DNA of 64,000 nucleotides from Candidatus Phosphoribacter hodrii (GTDB lineage Bacteria; Actinomycetota; Actinomycetes; Actinomycetales; Dermatophilaceae), in assembly GCA_016707175.1 (NCBI GenBank), contig JADJIB010000002.1, forward strand, positions 496,001 through 560,000, written 5' to 3'. A program made the position numbers and the translations under genes. Below the pieces are notes generated by a model. The model ran no database searches and was not told the origin of the DNA. It saw only the letters and a list, made by a program, of their open reading frames with translations. Below are positions 55,707-64,000 of the stretch, in pieces. Each line of letters begins with the position of its first letter. Position 1 is the first letter of the stretch.

Positions 55707-57002
55707 CTAGTGCGCGGCGGGAAGCAGAACCTGTATGCCGTCCCACACCGCCGCGGCGACATCGGACTTGGTGGCCGGTCCCACCGTGACGACGGGACGA
55801 CCATCGGCGAAAAGCAGGTGGACCGTGTTGGTGTCTTCGCCGAAGGTCTTGGTGGCGCCGACCTCGTTGGCCACGAGCAGGTCACACCCCTTGCGAGCGA
55901 GCTTGACCCGGGCCAACTCCACGACCGATCCGGTTTCGTCGCCGGTCTCGGCTGCGAAGCCGACGATGATCGGCCGGGCGGCGGCGCCCCGCCCGACCAC
56001 GAGGCCGGCGAGGATGTCGGGATTGCGGACCAACTCGATCACCGGGGCCGAGTCGTCCGATCCGTCGGCCGCATGGGTCTTCTTGATCTTGGTCTCGACA
56101 TAGTGCTTGGGCCGGAAGTCCGCCACTGCCGCACACATGACGACGACGTCGACATCCGCGCAGGCAGTGGTCACGGCCGCTTGCAGGTCGAGGGCAGACT
56201 CGACCGGCACGACCCGGATCGCACCGCCGGAGCCCGAACCGCCGACCGCCGCGCTGAGGTTGCACGCCACGAGCGTCACCTCGGCGCCACGCGCCGCGGC
56301 CACCTGGGCCAAGGCCACCCCTTGTTTGCCGGAGGACCGATTGCCCAGGTAGCGCACGGGATCCAGGGCCTCACGGGTGCCCCCCGCGGTGACGAGGACG
56401 CGGACGCCGCGCAGGTCGCCGCGCACGTCGCCGTGCGGGTCGTCGCCCGCTGCCTCGGCACGCACTGCCGGGTCGGCGGCTGCGACGACGGCCAGGCACG
56501 CGGCATACAGGTCCTCGGGCTCCGGAAGCCTCCCAGGACCGGTGTCGGCCCCCGTCAGCCGGCCCGACGAAGGCTCGATGACGTGCGCGCCGCGCGAGCG
56601 CAGGGTGGCGACGTTGGCCTGGGTCGCCGGGTGAAGCCACATCTCGGTATGCATCGCCGGCGCGAAGACGACCGGGCAGCGTGCGGTGAGCAGGGTGGCG
56701 GTGAGGAGGTCACCGGCCTGACCGGTCGCCGCCTTGGCCAACAGGTCGGCGGTCGCCGGGGCGACGACGACAAGGTCGGCATCCTGGCCGATGCGCACAT
56801 GCGGGACCCGGTCGACGGCCGTCCACACGTCGGTGGCGACCGGATGTCCCGAGAGCGCCGCCCACGTGGGCGCACCGACGAACTGCAACGCAGCCTCGGT
56901 GGGGACGACGGTGACGTCATGACCGCTCTCGGTGAACCGACGCAACAGGGAAGCGGCCTTGTAGGCGGCGATGCCGCCGCTCACGCCCAGGACGACGCGC
57001 AT
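55707..57002 (-). CDS. coaBC: Bifunctional PPC decarboxylase/PPC synthetase
   Basis: A 431-residue enzyme for two coenzyme A steps. CoaC half: flavoprotein VVLGVSGGIAAYKAASLLRR, catalytic-type APAMHTEMW with His and the PXMNXXMW-like signature. CoaB half from about 195: VLVTAGGTREALDPVRYLGN and FAAETGD. The CoaB lysine appears in VETKIKKTH. Third downstream gene of the mihF-gmk-rpoZ-coaBC-metK block. Confidence 0.95.
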   Translation of the reverse strand: MRVVLGVSGGIAAYKAASLLRRFTESGHDVTVVPTEAALQFVGAPTWAALSGHPVATDVWTAVDRVPHVRIGQDADLVVVAPATADLLAKAATGQAGDLLTATLLTARCPVVFAPAMHTEMWLHPATQANVATLRSRGAHVIEPSSGRLTGADTGPGRLPEPEDLYAACLAVVAAADPAVRAEAAGDDPHGDVRGDLRGVRVLVTAGGTREALDPVRYLGNRSSGKQGVALAQVAAARGAEVTLVACNLSAAVGGSGSGGAIRVVPVESALDLQAAVTTACADVDVVVMCAAVADFRPKHYVETKIKKTHAADGSDDSAPVIELVRNPDILAGLVVGRGAAARPIIVGFAAETGDETGSVVELARVKLARKGCDLLVANEVGATKTFGEDTNTVHLLFADGRPVVTVGPATKSDVAAAVWDGIQVLLPAAH

Positions 57003-57050
57003 GATGCTCTGGCTCCGATCGGTCGACGTCGCCCGACGGGGTCTGCTGGC

Positions 57051-57314
57051 TCAGCCCTCGGTGGCCTGCGCGGTGAGCAGGCCTTCGTTGATCTCACGCA
57101 GCGCGATCGACAGCGGCTTCTCGTGGACCTCGGTCTCAACGAGGGGGCCGACGTAGTCGAGCAGACCCTCCTGCAACTGCGAGTAGTAGGCGTTGATCTG
57201 CCGGGCCCGCTTGGCGGAGTAGATGACCAGCGCGTACTTGCTGTCGGCGATGGCGAGCAGGTCGTCGATGGGCGGGTTGGTGATGCCGATGGGGTTGGCC
57301 ACGGTTCCGGACAC
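57051..57314 (-). CDS. rpoZ: RNA polymerase omega subunit
   Basis: An 87-residue omega subunit, which helps fold and stabilise the RNA polymerase beta' subunit. Marks: NPPIDDLLAIADSKYALVIYSAKRARQINAYY, then KPLSIALREINEG near the end. GTG 57314 start. It lies 48 bp before coaBC and after gmk, the order conserved in actinobacteria. Confidence 0.94.
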   Translation of the reverse strand: MSGTVANPIGITNPPIDDLLAIADSKYALVIYSAKRARQINAYYSQLQEGLLDYVGPLVETEVHEKPLSIALREINEGLLTAQATEG

Positions 57315-57362
57315 GGCGAGGATCTCGTTTCGATCGGGGGCTTGCGGTCGCTAGGGGCGCCT

Positions 57363-57974
57363 TCACGCAGAAGGACGCGATCCCATCAATGATACGAGTT
57401 GTTCACTGGCCCGGCGGACATCGTCGTTGACGATGACGACATCGAACTCTTCGGCCGCCGCCAATTCGCGGGTGGCGGTCGACAACCGGACAGTCCGCTC
57501 CTCCTCGGTCTCGGTCCCCCGGCCGACCAACCGGTTGACCAACTCGTCCCAACTCGGAGGGGCGAGGAAGACCAGCAGCGCGTCAGGAAGGTTGTCGCGG
57601 ACCTGCCGGGCACCCTGCAGGTCGATCTCCAACAGGGCCGGACGCCCGGCGGCCAGGGCGCGCTCGACGGGACCACGGGGGGTGCCGTACTTCGCGCGAC
57701 CGTGGACGACGGCATACTCGAGGAACTCCCCTGCCGCGACCAGCCGGTCGAACTCCTCGTCGGCGACGAAGATGTAGTGGACGCCGTCAACCTCACCGGG
57801 ACGCGGCGCGCGCGTCGTCATCGAGACCGACAGCCACACCTGGGGATAGTGGGTGCGGATGTATGCCGCGATCGTCCCCTTCCCGACTGCGGTCGGGCCG
57901 GCGAGAACGACCAACCGTCCGGCACCTCCTTCGGGGAGGATGAACGGTTCGGCGAGGGTGTCCTGCCCGCTCAC
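57363..57974 (-). CDS. gmk: Guanylate kinase
   Basis: A 203-residue kinase converting GMP to GDP. Walker A LVVLAGPTAVGKGTIAAYI, the GMP-binding VSMTTRAPRPGEVDG, YGTPRG and LLEIDLQGARQ. The lid ends with the RRASEQL tail. Its start overlaps the mihF stop by 4 bp, so translation is coupled. Confidence 0.95.
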   Translation of the reverse strand: MSGQDTLAEPFILPEGGAGRLVVLAGPTAVGKGTIAAYIRTHYPQVWLSVSMTTRAPRPGEVDGVHYIFVADEEFDRLVAAGEFLEYAVVHGRAKYGTPRGPVERALAAGRPALLEIDLQGARQVRDNLPDALLVFLAPPSWDELVNRLVGRGTETEEERTVRLSTATRELAAAEEFDVVIVNDDVRRASEQLVSLMGSRPSA

Positions 57975-58288
57975 GACTGATCGAACCGGGCGATGAGGGC
58001 CGCCGACTGGTTGACCCCCAGCCCGCGGACCCGGCGAGACTCGGAGATCCCGACCTCGGCCATGATCTGGCGGGCCCGGACCGGGCCGACCCCCGGCAAT
58101 GACTCGAGCAGCGCCGACACCTTGAGTTTGCCCAGCACCGGGTCGTCCTTGCCTTCGGTGATCACCTCGGCGAGGGAGCCCTGGGAGTACTTCAGGCGGT
58201 TCTTGACGGCGGCCCGGGCCCGGCGGGCGAGGGCAGCCTTCTCGAGAGCAGCCGCTCGTTCTTGCGGGGTCAGCTCAGGCAGGGCCAC
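57971..58288 (-). CDS. mihF: Actinobacterial integration host factor
   Basis: A 105-residue basic protein of the mIHF family, a nucleoid-associated DNA-bending protein that is essential in mycobacteria. Marks: ALEKAALARRARAAVKNRLK, the helix-two-turn-helix LLESLPGVGPVRARQIM, and ESRRVRGLG near the end. First gene of the gmk operon, 155 bp downstream of pyrF. The gap contains only a short AGGCG/CGCCT hairpin and no evident promoter. Confidence 0.94.
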   Translation of the reverse strand: MALPELTPQERAAALEKAALARRARAAVKNRLKYSQGSLAEVITEGKDDPVLGKLKVSALLESLPGVGPVRARQIMAEVGISESRRVRGLGVNQSAALIARFDQS

Positions 58289-58443
58289 CGGTCACTCCTC
58301 GATCGTGCTCTGGGACGACATCAAACACCGAACCTACCGACGCGTCCGGCCCGTCGCAACGACAGGCGAAAGTTCACGCCTCCCTGAGCCTGCGCAGCCC
58401 CCTGCCTGATCACAGGGCGGTCCCCCGGCGGCAACACCGCAGG

Positions 58444-59331
58444 TCACGACGCCAGAGCCTCGGCCAGGGCCGCAGCGGTGTCCTGTGCCCGGGTGGCCAG
58501 CGCGGCGACGCTGGGGCCGGCGCTGAGGACCTCCCGGCTGGACGCGGCCAGGACATGCGGGAGCGCCGTGCCGAAGACCCGGCGCAGGCTCTCGACGGTG
58601 CCTCCTTGCGCCCCGACCCCGGGAGCTAGAAAGGGACCGCCCATCCCGGCCAGGTCCAGACCCAACCGGTCGACGGCGTCCCCGACGGTCGCCCCGACCA
58701 CGAGCCCGACCGAGCCGAGCTCCCCCCGGGCCACCGCGTCCGCGTTGTCCGCGGTGGCTCCCGCCACGACATGCCCCGCGACGCTCTGCCCATGCAGGAC
58801 AGCGTGCTGGACGTCTGCGCCCTCCGGGTTTGACGTGAGCGCGAGGACAAAGACACCGCGCCCGGTCGCGTGGGCGAGGTCGATCGCCGGCCGCAGGGAG
58901 CCATATCCGAGGTAGGGGCTCAGGGTGATGGCGTCAGGAGGCTCGGGCGCGTCCTTGCCGAGGAACGCCTCGGCATAGGCATCCATGGTCGTCCCGATGT
59001 CCCCCCGCTTGACGTCGAGGATCACCAACGTGCCGGCAGCCCGCAGGTCGGCGACGAGTCGCTCGAGCACGGCGACCCCGGCCGAGCCGAAGACCTCGAA
59101 GAACGCCGATTGCGGTTTGACCGCGGCCACCCGCCCGGCGAAGGCTTCGGCGCAGGTCATCGCGAACCGCTCCAACCCGGCCACCGTGTAGTCCAATCCC
59201 CAGGCCTGCATCAGCCCGCGGTGCGGATCCACGCCGGCGCATAGCGGCCCATGGGCCCGCATCGCCTGGTGCAGGCGCACGCCGAACGACGGCGGATGGC
59301 GCAGCGACGAGGCCTGCGCAGATGTGGTCAT
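58444..59331 (-). CDS. pyrF: Orotidine-5'-phosphate decarboxylase (type 2)
   Basis: A 295-residue enzyme that makes UMP. The long type 2 form (about 270-300 residues) is typical of actinobacteria. Active-site segments: LCAGVDPHRGLM, AVKPQSAFFE, and ILDVKRGDIGTTM with the catalytic Lys and Asp, then TLSPYLGYG. ATG 59331 overlaps the pyrD stop by 4 bp. Confidence 0.95.
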   Translation of the reverse strand: MTTSAQASSLRHPPSFGVRLHQAMRAHGPLCAGVDPHRGLMQAWGLDYTVAGLERFAMTCAEAFAGRVAAVKPQSAFFEVFGSAGVAVLERLVADLRAAGTLVILDVKRGDIGTTMDAYAEAFLGKDAPEPPDAITLSPYLGYGSLRPAIDLAHATGRGVFVLALTSNPEGADVQHAVLHGQSVAGHVVAGATADNADAVARGELGSVGLVVGATVGDAVDRLGLDLAGMGGPFLAPGVGAQGGTVESLRRVFGTALPHVLAASSREVLSAGPSVAALATRAQDTAAALAEALAS

Positions 59332-60287
59332 TGGCGTCTCCGTTCGGGGTGGGCTGCCGCAACGACATCGGCGAACGCGGCATACCCACGCTCGTCGAGC
59401 AGTCCTGCAAGCTCATCGAGGACGCGGACCGGGGCCTCGGGGTCGTTGAAGGTAGCCGTGCCCACCTGGATCGCACTGGCACCCGCGGCAGCCAACTCGA
59501 GCGCGTCGCGCCCGGACGCCACTCCCCCGACGCCGATGATCGGTGCGGTGGGGATCCGCTCGGCGAACATCGCGGCGCGGACCTGCCAGATGGCTCGGAC
59601 CGCGATGGGCCGGATCGCCGGGCCGCTCAGGCCGCCGGTGATCCCCCCGAGGTGCGGGCGCATCCGATCGAGATCGATGGCCATCCCCAGCGTCGTGTTG
59701 ATGAGCGTGAGGCCGTCGGCACCCGCGCCCAGGCACGCCGAGGCGATGGTCACGAGGTCGGTGACGTCGGGGCTGAGCTTCGCGAACACCGGCAGGTGCG
59801 CAGGGACGGCGGCACGCACTGCGGCGATGACCGCAGCGGACGCGAGCGGGTCGATGGCGAAGACCAACCCGCGGCTGGCGACGTTGGGGCAGGAGATGTT
59901 GACCTCGATGCCCGACACCGACGCGGCGGCCGGGCTGGAGAGCAGTCTCGTTGCCACCTGGGCGAATTCGTCAGGCGTGCCACCCGCGATCGAGGCCAAC
60001 ACGCGGGCGCCCACCGAGGCCAGCCACGGGAGGTCCTCGTCGGCGAAGGCATCGATGCCGGGGCCTTGCAGACCGATCGAGTTGAGCATGCCCGACGGTG
60101 TCTCGGCCATCCGGGGCGTTCCACGGCCGCTGCGGGGAGCGGGCATGACGGTCTTCGTGACGAACGCTCCCAACCGCGAGATGTCGAAGAACCGGTGCAG
60201 TTCCTTGCCGTTGGCCGCGCAACCGGACGCCGTCATCAGCGGGTTGGGCAGCGTGGCTCCGGCCAGCGTCGTGCTGAGGTCGACCAT
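59328..60287 (-). CDS. pyrD: Dihydroorotate dehydrogenase, class 1B catalytic subunit
   Basis: 319 residues. FMN barrel with PLMTASGCAANGKEL at the start and the catalytic loop VEVNISCPNV-type (here EVNISCPNVASRG) where the active-site base is Cys, which marks class 1. Pairing with pyrK next door makes it class 1B, NAD-dependent. ATG 60287 gives the conserved start and overlaps the pyrK stop; the longer frame to 60401 is not supported. Confidence 0.94.
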   Translation of the reverse strand: MVDLSTTLAGATLPNPLMTASGCAANGKELHRFFDISRLGAFVTKTVMPAPRSGRGTPRMAETPSGMLNSIGLQGPGIDAFADEDLPWLASVGARVLASIAGGTPDEFAQVATRLLSSPAAASVSGIEVNISCPNVASRGLVFAIDPLASAAVIAAVRAAVPAHLPVFAKLSPDVTDLVTIASACLGAGADGLTLINTTLGMAIDLDRMRPHLGGITGGLSGPAIRPIAVRAIWQVRAAMFAERIPTAPIIGVGGVASGRDALELAAAGASAIQVGTATFNDPEAPVRVLDELAGLLDERGYAAFADVVAAAHPERRRQ

Positions 60288-61183
60288 CAGTGCCCTCCTG
60301 CCTGCGGCGCTCCGACGGCGTCGTCCGGCACCCGGCACAACCCGTCGCCGAAGGCGTCCCACCGGACCCGATCGCCATCGAAGACCGGACCGTCCAGGCA
60401 AGCACGCACCATGCGGGTGCGGCCGTCGGCTCCGATCACCGGCATGACGCAGGTCATGCAGACGCCGACGCCACAGGCCATCGCCTCTTCGACGGCGACG
60501 TGGGCAGCCGCGCCTGCCGCGCTCGCAGCCTCGGTCACAGCACGCAACATCGCCATCGGACCGCAGGCATAGACGTCTGTGGCACCGGAGCGGGCCAACA
60601 CCTCGGGAAGCACGTCGCTCACCCAGCCGCGCGTTCCGGCGGACCCGTCGTCGGTCGTCACGTCGACGGCATCGGCCACCTCGGCGGCCAGGGCGACGCC
60701 GAACAGCCGGTCGGCGCTGGCTGCTCCGAGGACGATCTCGACGTGGACGCCGCGCTGGCGCAGGACCTGGGCCAGCCAGAAGAGCGGCGCGCTGCCGTAA
60801 CCACCGCCGACGAGCACGGCAGCACCCCCGCCGTCAGGCAGGGGGAACGCTTGCCCGAGCGGTCCGACGAGATCGAGGACATCGTCGATCCGGCGCTCGG
60901 TGATCCACGTCGTCCCGGCGGCGTGGGCCGCGACGACGACCTCGACGGTCCCCGCGTCGGGGTCGACGGCGTGGATCGAGAAGGAGCGACGCAGCAGCAT
61001 CCCCGATGTCGCCCCGCCGACGGTGGCTGCCACGAACTGTCCCGGGCGGGCCAGCGCGGCGATGGCCGGGGCCGCGACGACGAGGTGCTGGTAGGCACCG
61101 GCGGGCTCACTGGAGCGCACCGGGGCGCGCTCGTGCGCGACGTCGCGGGCTGAGACGCCGACGGGGTATGCCGCGCCGCTCAC
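60287..61183 (-). CDS. pyrK: Dihydroorotate dehydrogenase electron-transfer subunit
   Basis: 298 residues, FAD and 2Fe-2S protein that passes electrons from PyrD to NAD+. FAD motif MLLRRSFSIHAVD, NAD segment VLVGGGYGSAPLFWLAQVL, and the cluster CGVGVCMTCVMPV with a downstream Cys in MVRACLDGPVF. GTG 61183 overlaps the carB stop. Longer than the B. subtilis form by about 40 residues. Confidence 0.93.
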   Translation of the reverse strand: MSGAAYPVGVSARDVAHERAPVRSSEPAGAYQHLVVAAPAIAALARPGQFVAATVGGATSGMLLRRSFSIHAVDPDAGTVEVVVAAHAAGTTWITERRIDDVLDLVGPLGQAFPLPDGGGAAVLVGGGYGSAPLFWLAQVLRQRGVHVEIVLGAASADRLFGVALAAEVADAVDVTTDDGSAGTRGWVSDVLPEVLARSGATDVYACGPMAMLRAVTEAASAAGAAAHVAVEEAMACGVGVCMTCVMPVIGADGRTRMVRACLDGPVFDGDRVRWDAFGDGLCRVPDDAVGAPQAGGH

Positions 61184-64000
61184 CGCGCCACGCCATCGGG
61201 GTTCGTGATGCCGTAGAGGTTCAGAGCCCGGGCGTGCTCCTGCAAGGACGTGACCCGCATGGGCGCCGAGCGCATCGACTCGATGCCCTGAACCGCAGCG
61301 CCGAGCTCTTGGACCGTCGTGATGAGCGTGACGTCGGCCGCGATGGCGGCCGCCCGGATGGCGTAGCCGTCCGCGCGGGCCGTCTGCCCGGTGGGGGTGT
61401 TGACGACCATCGCAACATCTCCGGCGATGATCCGGTCGGCGATGGTCGCCTCGATCACGTCCCCCTCGCCGACTGGGCCATCACCCGTCCGCTCGGTGAT
61501 CTTGCGGACGACCTCAGCCTTGATTCCGTTGCGGCGCAACACATCTGCGGTCCCCGAGGTGGCGAGCAAGGTGAAGCCCAGCTCGGCCAACGCCCGGACC
61601 GGGAAGATCATCGCCCGCTTGTCACGGTTGGCGACCGACACGAAGACGGTCCCACTCGTGGGCAGCCCGCCGTAGGCGGCGAGTTGGCTCTTGGCGAAGG
61701 CCGTCCCGAAGTCGGTGTCGATGCCCATGACCTCGCCGGTCGACTTCATCTCCGGGCCGAGGAGGGCATCGACCATCTGCCCTTCCTTGGTCCGGAACCG
61801 GTTGAACGGCAGAACGGCTTCCTTGACCGACATCGGCGCGTGGGCCGGCAAGGTCCCGCCGTCGCCCGTGGGCGGCAGCAAGCCTTCCTCGCGCAGCGCA
61901 GCGATGCTCGAGCCGAGCATGATGCGCGCCGCCGCCTTGGCCAGCGGCACCCCGGTCGCCTTGGCGACGAACGGCACGGTCCGAGAAGCTCGTGGGTTGG
62001 CCTCGAGGACGTAGAGGACGTCCTGAGCGAGCGCGAACTGGACGTTCATCAACCCCCGCACGCCGATGCCGTGGGCCAAGGCCAGCGACGAGGCGCGCAC
62101 CCGCTCGATCTCGGCCGCCCCGAGGGTGGCCGGCGGGAGGGTGCAGGCACTGTCACCGGAGTGGATGCCCGCCTCCTCGATGTGCTCCATGACCCCGCCG
62201 AGATACATGTCGACGCCGTCGTAGAGGACATCGACGTCGATCTCGATGGCATCATCGAGAAACCGGTCGACGAGGATCGGGTGCTCGGGCGAGGCGATGG
62301 TCGCCGCGTCGACATAGGTCGTGAGGGTCGCGTCGTCGTAGACGATCTGCATCCCGCGCCCACCCAGGACGTAGGACGGGCGGACGAGCACCGGATAACC
62401 GATCTCGTGCGCGACCGCGACCGCCTCCTGCGCGCTGTATGCCGTCCCGTGCCGGGGCGCGGGCAGGTTCGCCTCCGCGAGGACCCGGCCGAAGGCACCT
62501 CGGTCCTCGGCGAGGTTGATCGCCTCGGGCGAGGTACCGACGACGAGGACTCCCTCGTCCTTGAGAGCCTGGGCCAGACCGAGCGGGGTCTGCCCGCCGA
62601 GTTGGACGACGACCCCCGCGATCGGACCTGCCGCAGCCTCTGCGTGGACGACCTCGAGGACGTCCTCAAGGGTGAGCGGTTCGAAGTAGAGCCGGCTCGA
62701 GGTGTCGTAGTCGGTCGACACGGTCTCGGGGTTGCAGTTGACCATCACCGTGTCGTAGCCCGCGTCGCGCAACGCGAACGACGCATGGACACAGGAGTAG
62801 TCGAACTCGACGCCTTGACCGATCCGGTTGGGGCCGGAGCCGAGGATGATGACGGCCGGCCGCTCTCGCGGCAGCACCTCGGTCTCGCTGTCGTAGGACG
62901 AGTAGTAGTAGGGCGTCGCGGCCGCGAACTCGGCGGCGCAGGTGTCGACGGTCTTGTAGACCGGCCGGATGCCGAGCGCGTGGCGCACACCCCGGACGAC
63001 GGCCTCCGGCATGGCCCGCAGTGAGGCCAACTGCCGGTCGGAGAACCCGTGTCGCTTGGCGAGCGCCAGCAACTCGGGCTTGAGCCGCTCGGCGGTGCGC
63101 ACGGACTCGGCGACCTCGTTGATAAGGGCGATCTGGTCGAGGAACCACGGGTCGATGCCGGTCGCGGCATACACCTGCTCCACGGCCGCCCCGCCACGCA
63201 GAGCCTGCTGGACCCCGATGATCCGACCGTCGGTGGGGACGGCGATCTGGGCGAGCAACGCCTCGACCGCCGCCGCGTCGGGAACCGGGCCGTCCCAGTG
63301 GAAGCTGGCCTCCTTGCGCTCGATCGAGCGCAGCGCCTTCTGCAGCGCCTCGGTGAAGTTGCGGCCCAGCGACATCGCCTCGCCGACGCTCTTCATCGTC
63401 GTCGTCAGGGTCGGGTCGGCGGCGGGGAACTTCTCGAACGCGAACCGCGGCACCTTGACGACGACATAGTCCAGGGTCGGCTCGAAGGACGCCGGCGTCT
63501 GCTTGGTGATGTCGTTGGGGACCTCGTCAAGGGTGTAGCCGATCGCCATCTTCGCGGCGATCTTGGCGATCGGGAAGCCGGTCGCCTTCGAGGCCAGCGC
63601 CGACGAGCGCGAGACCCGCGGGTTCATCTCGATGACGATGATCCGGCCGTCGTCAGGGTTGACTGCGAACTGGATGTTGCAGCCCCCGGTGTCGACGCCG
63701 ACCTCGCGAATGACGGCGATGCCGATGTCGCGCAGCCGCTGGTATTCGCGGTCGGTGAGGGTGAGCGCCGGAGCCACGGTGATCGAGTCACCCGTGTGGA
63801 CGCCCATGGGGTCGAGGTTCTCGATGGAGCAGACGACCACGACGTTGTCCTTGTGGTCGCGCATCACCTCAAGTTCGTACTCCTTCCAGCCGATGATCGA
63901 CTCCTCAAGGAGCACCTCGGTGACCGGGGAGTACTGCAGCCCGGCGCCGCCAATCCGGCGCAGGTCGGCCTCGTCGTAGGCGAAGCCCGACCCCAGACCG
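61180..64000 (-). CDS. carB: Carbamoyl-phosphate synthase large subunit (5' end outside window)
   Basis: The frame is open to the window edge, so roughly the first 170 residues are missing. About 939 residues remain: the rest of the first ATP-grasp half (GLGSGFAYDEADLRRIG, then EESIIGWKEYELEVMRD, IEMNPRVSRSSALASKATGF), the oligomerisation domain, the second ATP-grasp (LVRPSYVLGGRGMQIVY, LEANPRASRTVPFVAKATGV) and the C-terminal allosteric MGS-like domain (VFVSVANRDKRAMIFPVRAL). It makes carbamoyl phosphate for pyrimidines and arginine. It heads the visible carB-pyrK-pyrD-pyrF chain with 4-bp overlaps. Confidence 0.95.
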   Translation of the reverse strand, partial: GLGSGFAYDEADLRRIGGAGLQYSPVTEVLLEESIIGWKEYELEVMRDHKDNVVVVCSIENLDPMGVHTGDSITVAPALTLTDREYQRLRDIGIAVIREVGVDTGGCNIQFAVNPDDGRIIVIEMNPRVSRSSALASKATGFPIAKIAAKMAIGYTLDEVPNDITKQTPASFEPTLDYVVVKVPRFAFEKFPAADPTLTTTMKSVGEAMSLGRNFTEALQKALRSIERKEASFHWDGPVPDAAAVEALLAQIAVPTDGRIIGVQQALRGGAAVEQVYAATGIDPWFLDQIALINEVAESVRTAERLKPELLALAKRHGFSDRQLASLRAMPEAVVRGVRHALGIRPVYKTVDTCAAEFAAATPYYYSSYDSETEVLPRERPAVIILGSGPNRIGQGVEFDYSCVHASFALRDAGYDTVMVNCNPETVSTDYDTSSRLYFEPLTLEDVLEVVHAEAAAGPIAGVVVQLGGQTPLGLAQALKDEGVLVVGTSPEAINLAEDRGAFGRVLAEANLPAPRHGTAYSAQEAVAVAHEIGYPVLVRPSYVLGGRGMQIVYDDATLTTYVDAATIASPEHPILVDRFLDDAIEIDVDVLYDGVDMYLGGVMEHIEEAGIHSGDSACTLPPATLGAAEIERVRASSLALAHGIGVRGLMNVQFALAQDVLYVLEANPRASRTVPFVAKATGVPLAKAAARIMLGSSIAALREEGLLPPTGDGGTLPAHAPMSVKEAVLPFNRFRTKEGQMVDALLGPEMKSTGEVMGIDTDFGTAFAKSQLAAYGGLPTSGTVFVSVANRDKRAMIFPVRALAELGFTLLATSGTADVLRRNGIKAEVVRKITERTGDGPVGEGDVIEATIADRIIAGDVAMVVNTPTGQTARADGYAIRAAAIAADVTLITTVQELGAAVQGIESMRSAPMRVTSLQEHARALNLYGITNPDGVAR

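Noticed and set aside
58289..58443. A promoter or small gene between pyrF and mihF
   Set aside because: The 155-bp gap has only a short AGGCG/CGCCT hairpin and no convincing -10/-35 pair or coding frame, so I report nothing there.

Overview
The window is a gene-dense, very high-GC chromosomal segment of an actinobacterium. The pyrimidine block carB-pyrK-pyrD-pyrF followed by mihF-gmk-rpoZ-coaBC-metK, the glnE-glnA2-map-ppgK neighbourhood, an actinobacterial IHF and a helicase-dead PriA all point to Actinomycetota. A Micrococcales lineage such as Intrasporangiaceae or Dermatophilaceae is my best guess; this rests on gene content and style, not on a marker-gene search. There is no prophage, insertion sequence, CRISPR array or tRNA.

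Layout. 0-6 kb: the tail of an unknown gene, an EamA exporter, a thioredoxin plus rhodanese-lipoprotein pair behind a CsoR/CstR-type operator, and a large secreted subtilase. 6-9 kb: a DevS-DevR (DosR-like) dormancy system with a universal stress protein preceded by a DosR-type box. 9-18 kb: nitrogen control (glnE, with a one-base frameshift, and glnA2), a small SPOR-type protein, map, polyphosphate glucokinase, an MBL hydrolase and pgi. 18-25 kb: alpha/beta hydrolase, RecQ helicase with an error-ridden 3' end, RNase P RNA, a VOC protein, a DUF222/HNH (13E12) protein and a fructosamine kinase. 25-35 kb: RNB ribonuclease, P-loop kinase, DUF4287/DUF5655 protein, two CrcB/Fluc fluoride channels, hisG-hisE, an aldehyde dehydrogenase operon with its GAF regulator, and a riboflavin transporter (ribM/pnuX) under an FMN riboswitch. 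35-40.6 kb: a tightly overlapping DUF4956-VTC-DUF4353-phosphodiester glycosidase-glycosyltransferase/GtrA cluster of unknown joint function. 40-47.5 kb: rpe-rsmB-fmt-def and an MFS transporter with priA. 47.5-54.4 kb: a sugar ABC importer with an AGE-family sugar isomerase and a ROK regulator. 54.4-64 kb: metK, coaBC, rpoZ, gmk, mihF, pyrF, pyrD, pyrK and carB (cut by the window edge).

The most striking signal is not a gene. The octamer GTATGCCG (longer form GGTATGCCGC) or its complement occurs about 80 times by manual count, roughly once per 0.8 kb, where about two would be expected by chance. It occurs in both orientations equally. Inside genes it is nearly always read as Tyr-Ala or Ala-Tyr, using the TAT and GCA codons. 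Between genes it repeatedly forms inverted pairs that make terminator hairpins. This is the same architecture as the DNA uptake sequences of Pasteurellaceae and Neisseriaceae. It is nearly absent from the sugar-ABC block (48.0-53.46 kb), which may therefore be a newer arrival.

Quality note: glnE, the recQ tail (next to a run of about 14 G) and the DUF4353 gene all carry single-base frameshifts that break otherwise conserved proteins. Sequencing error is a serious possibility for each.
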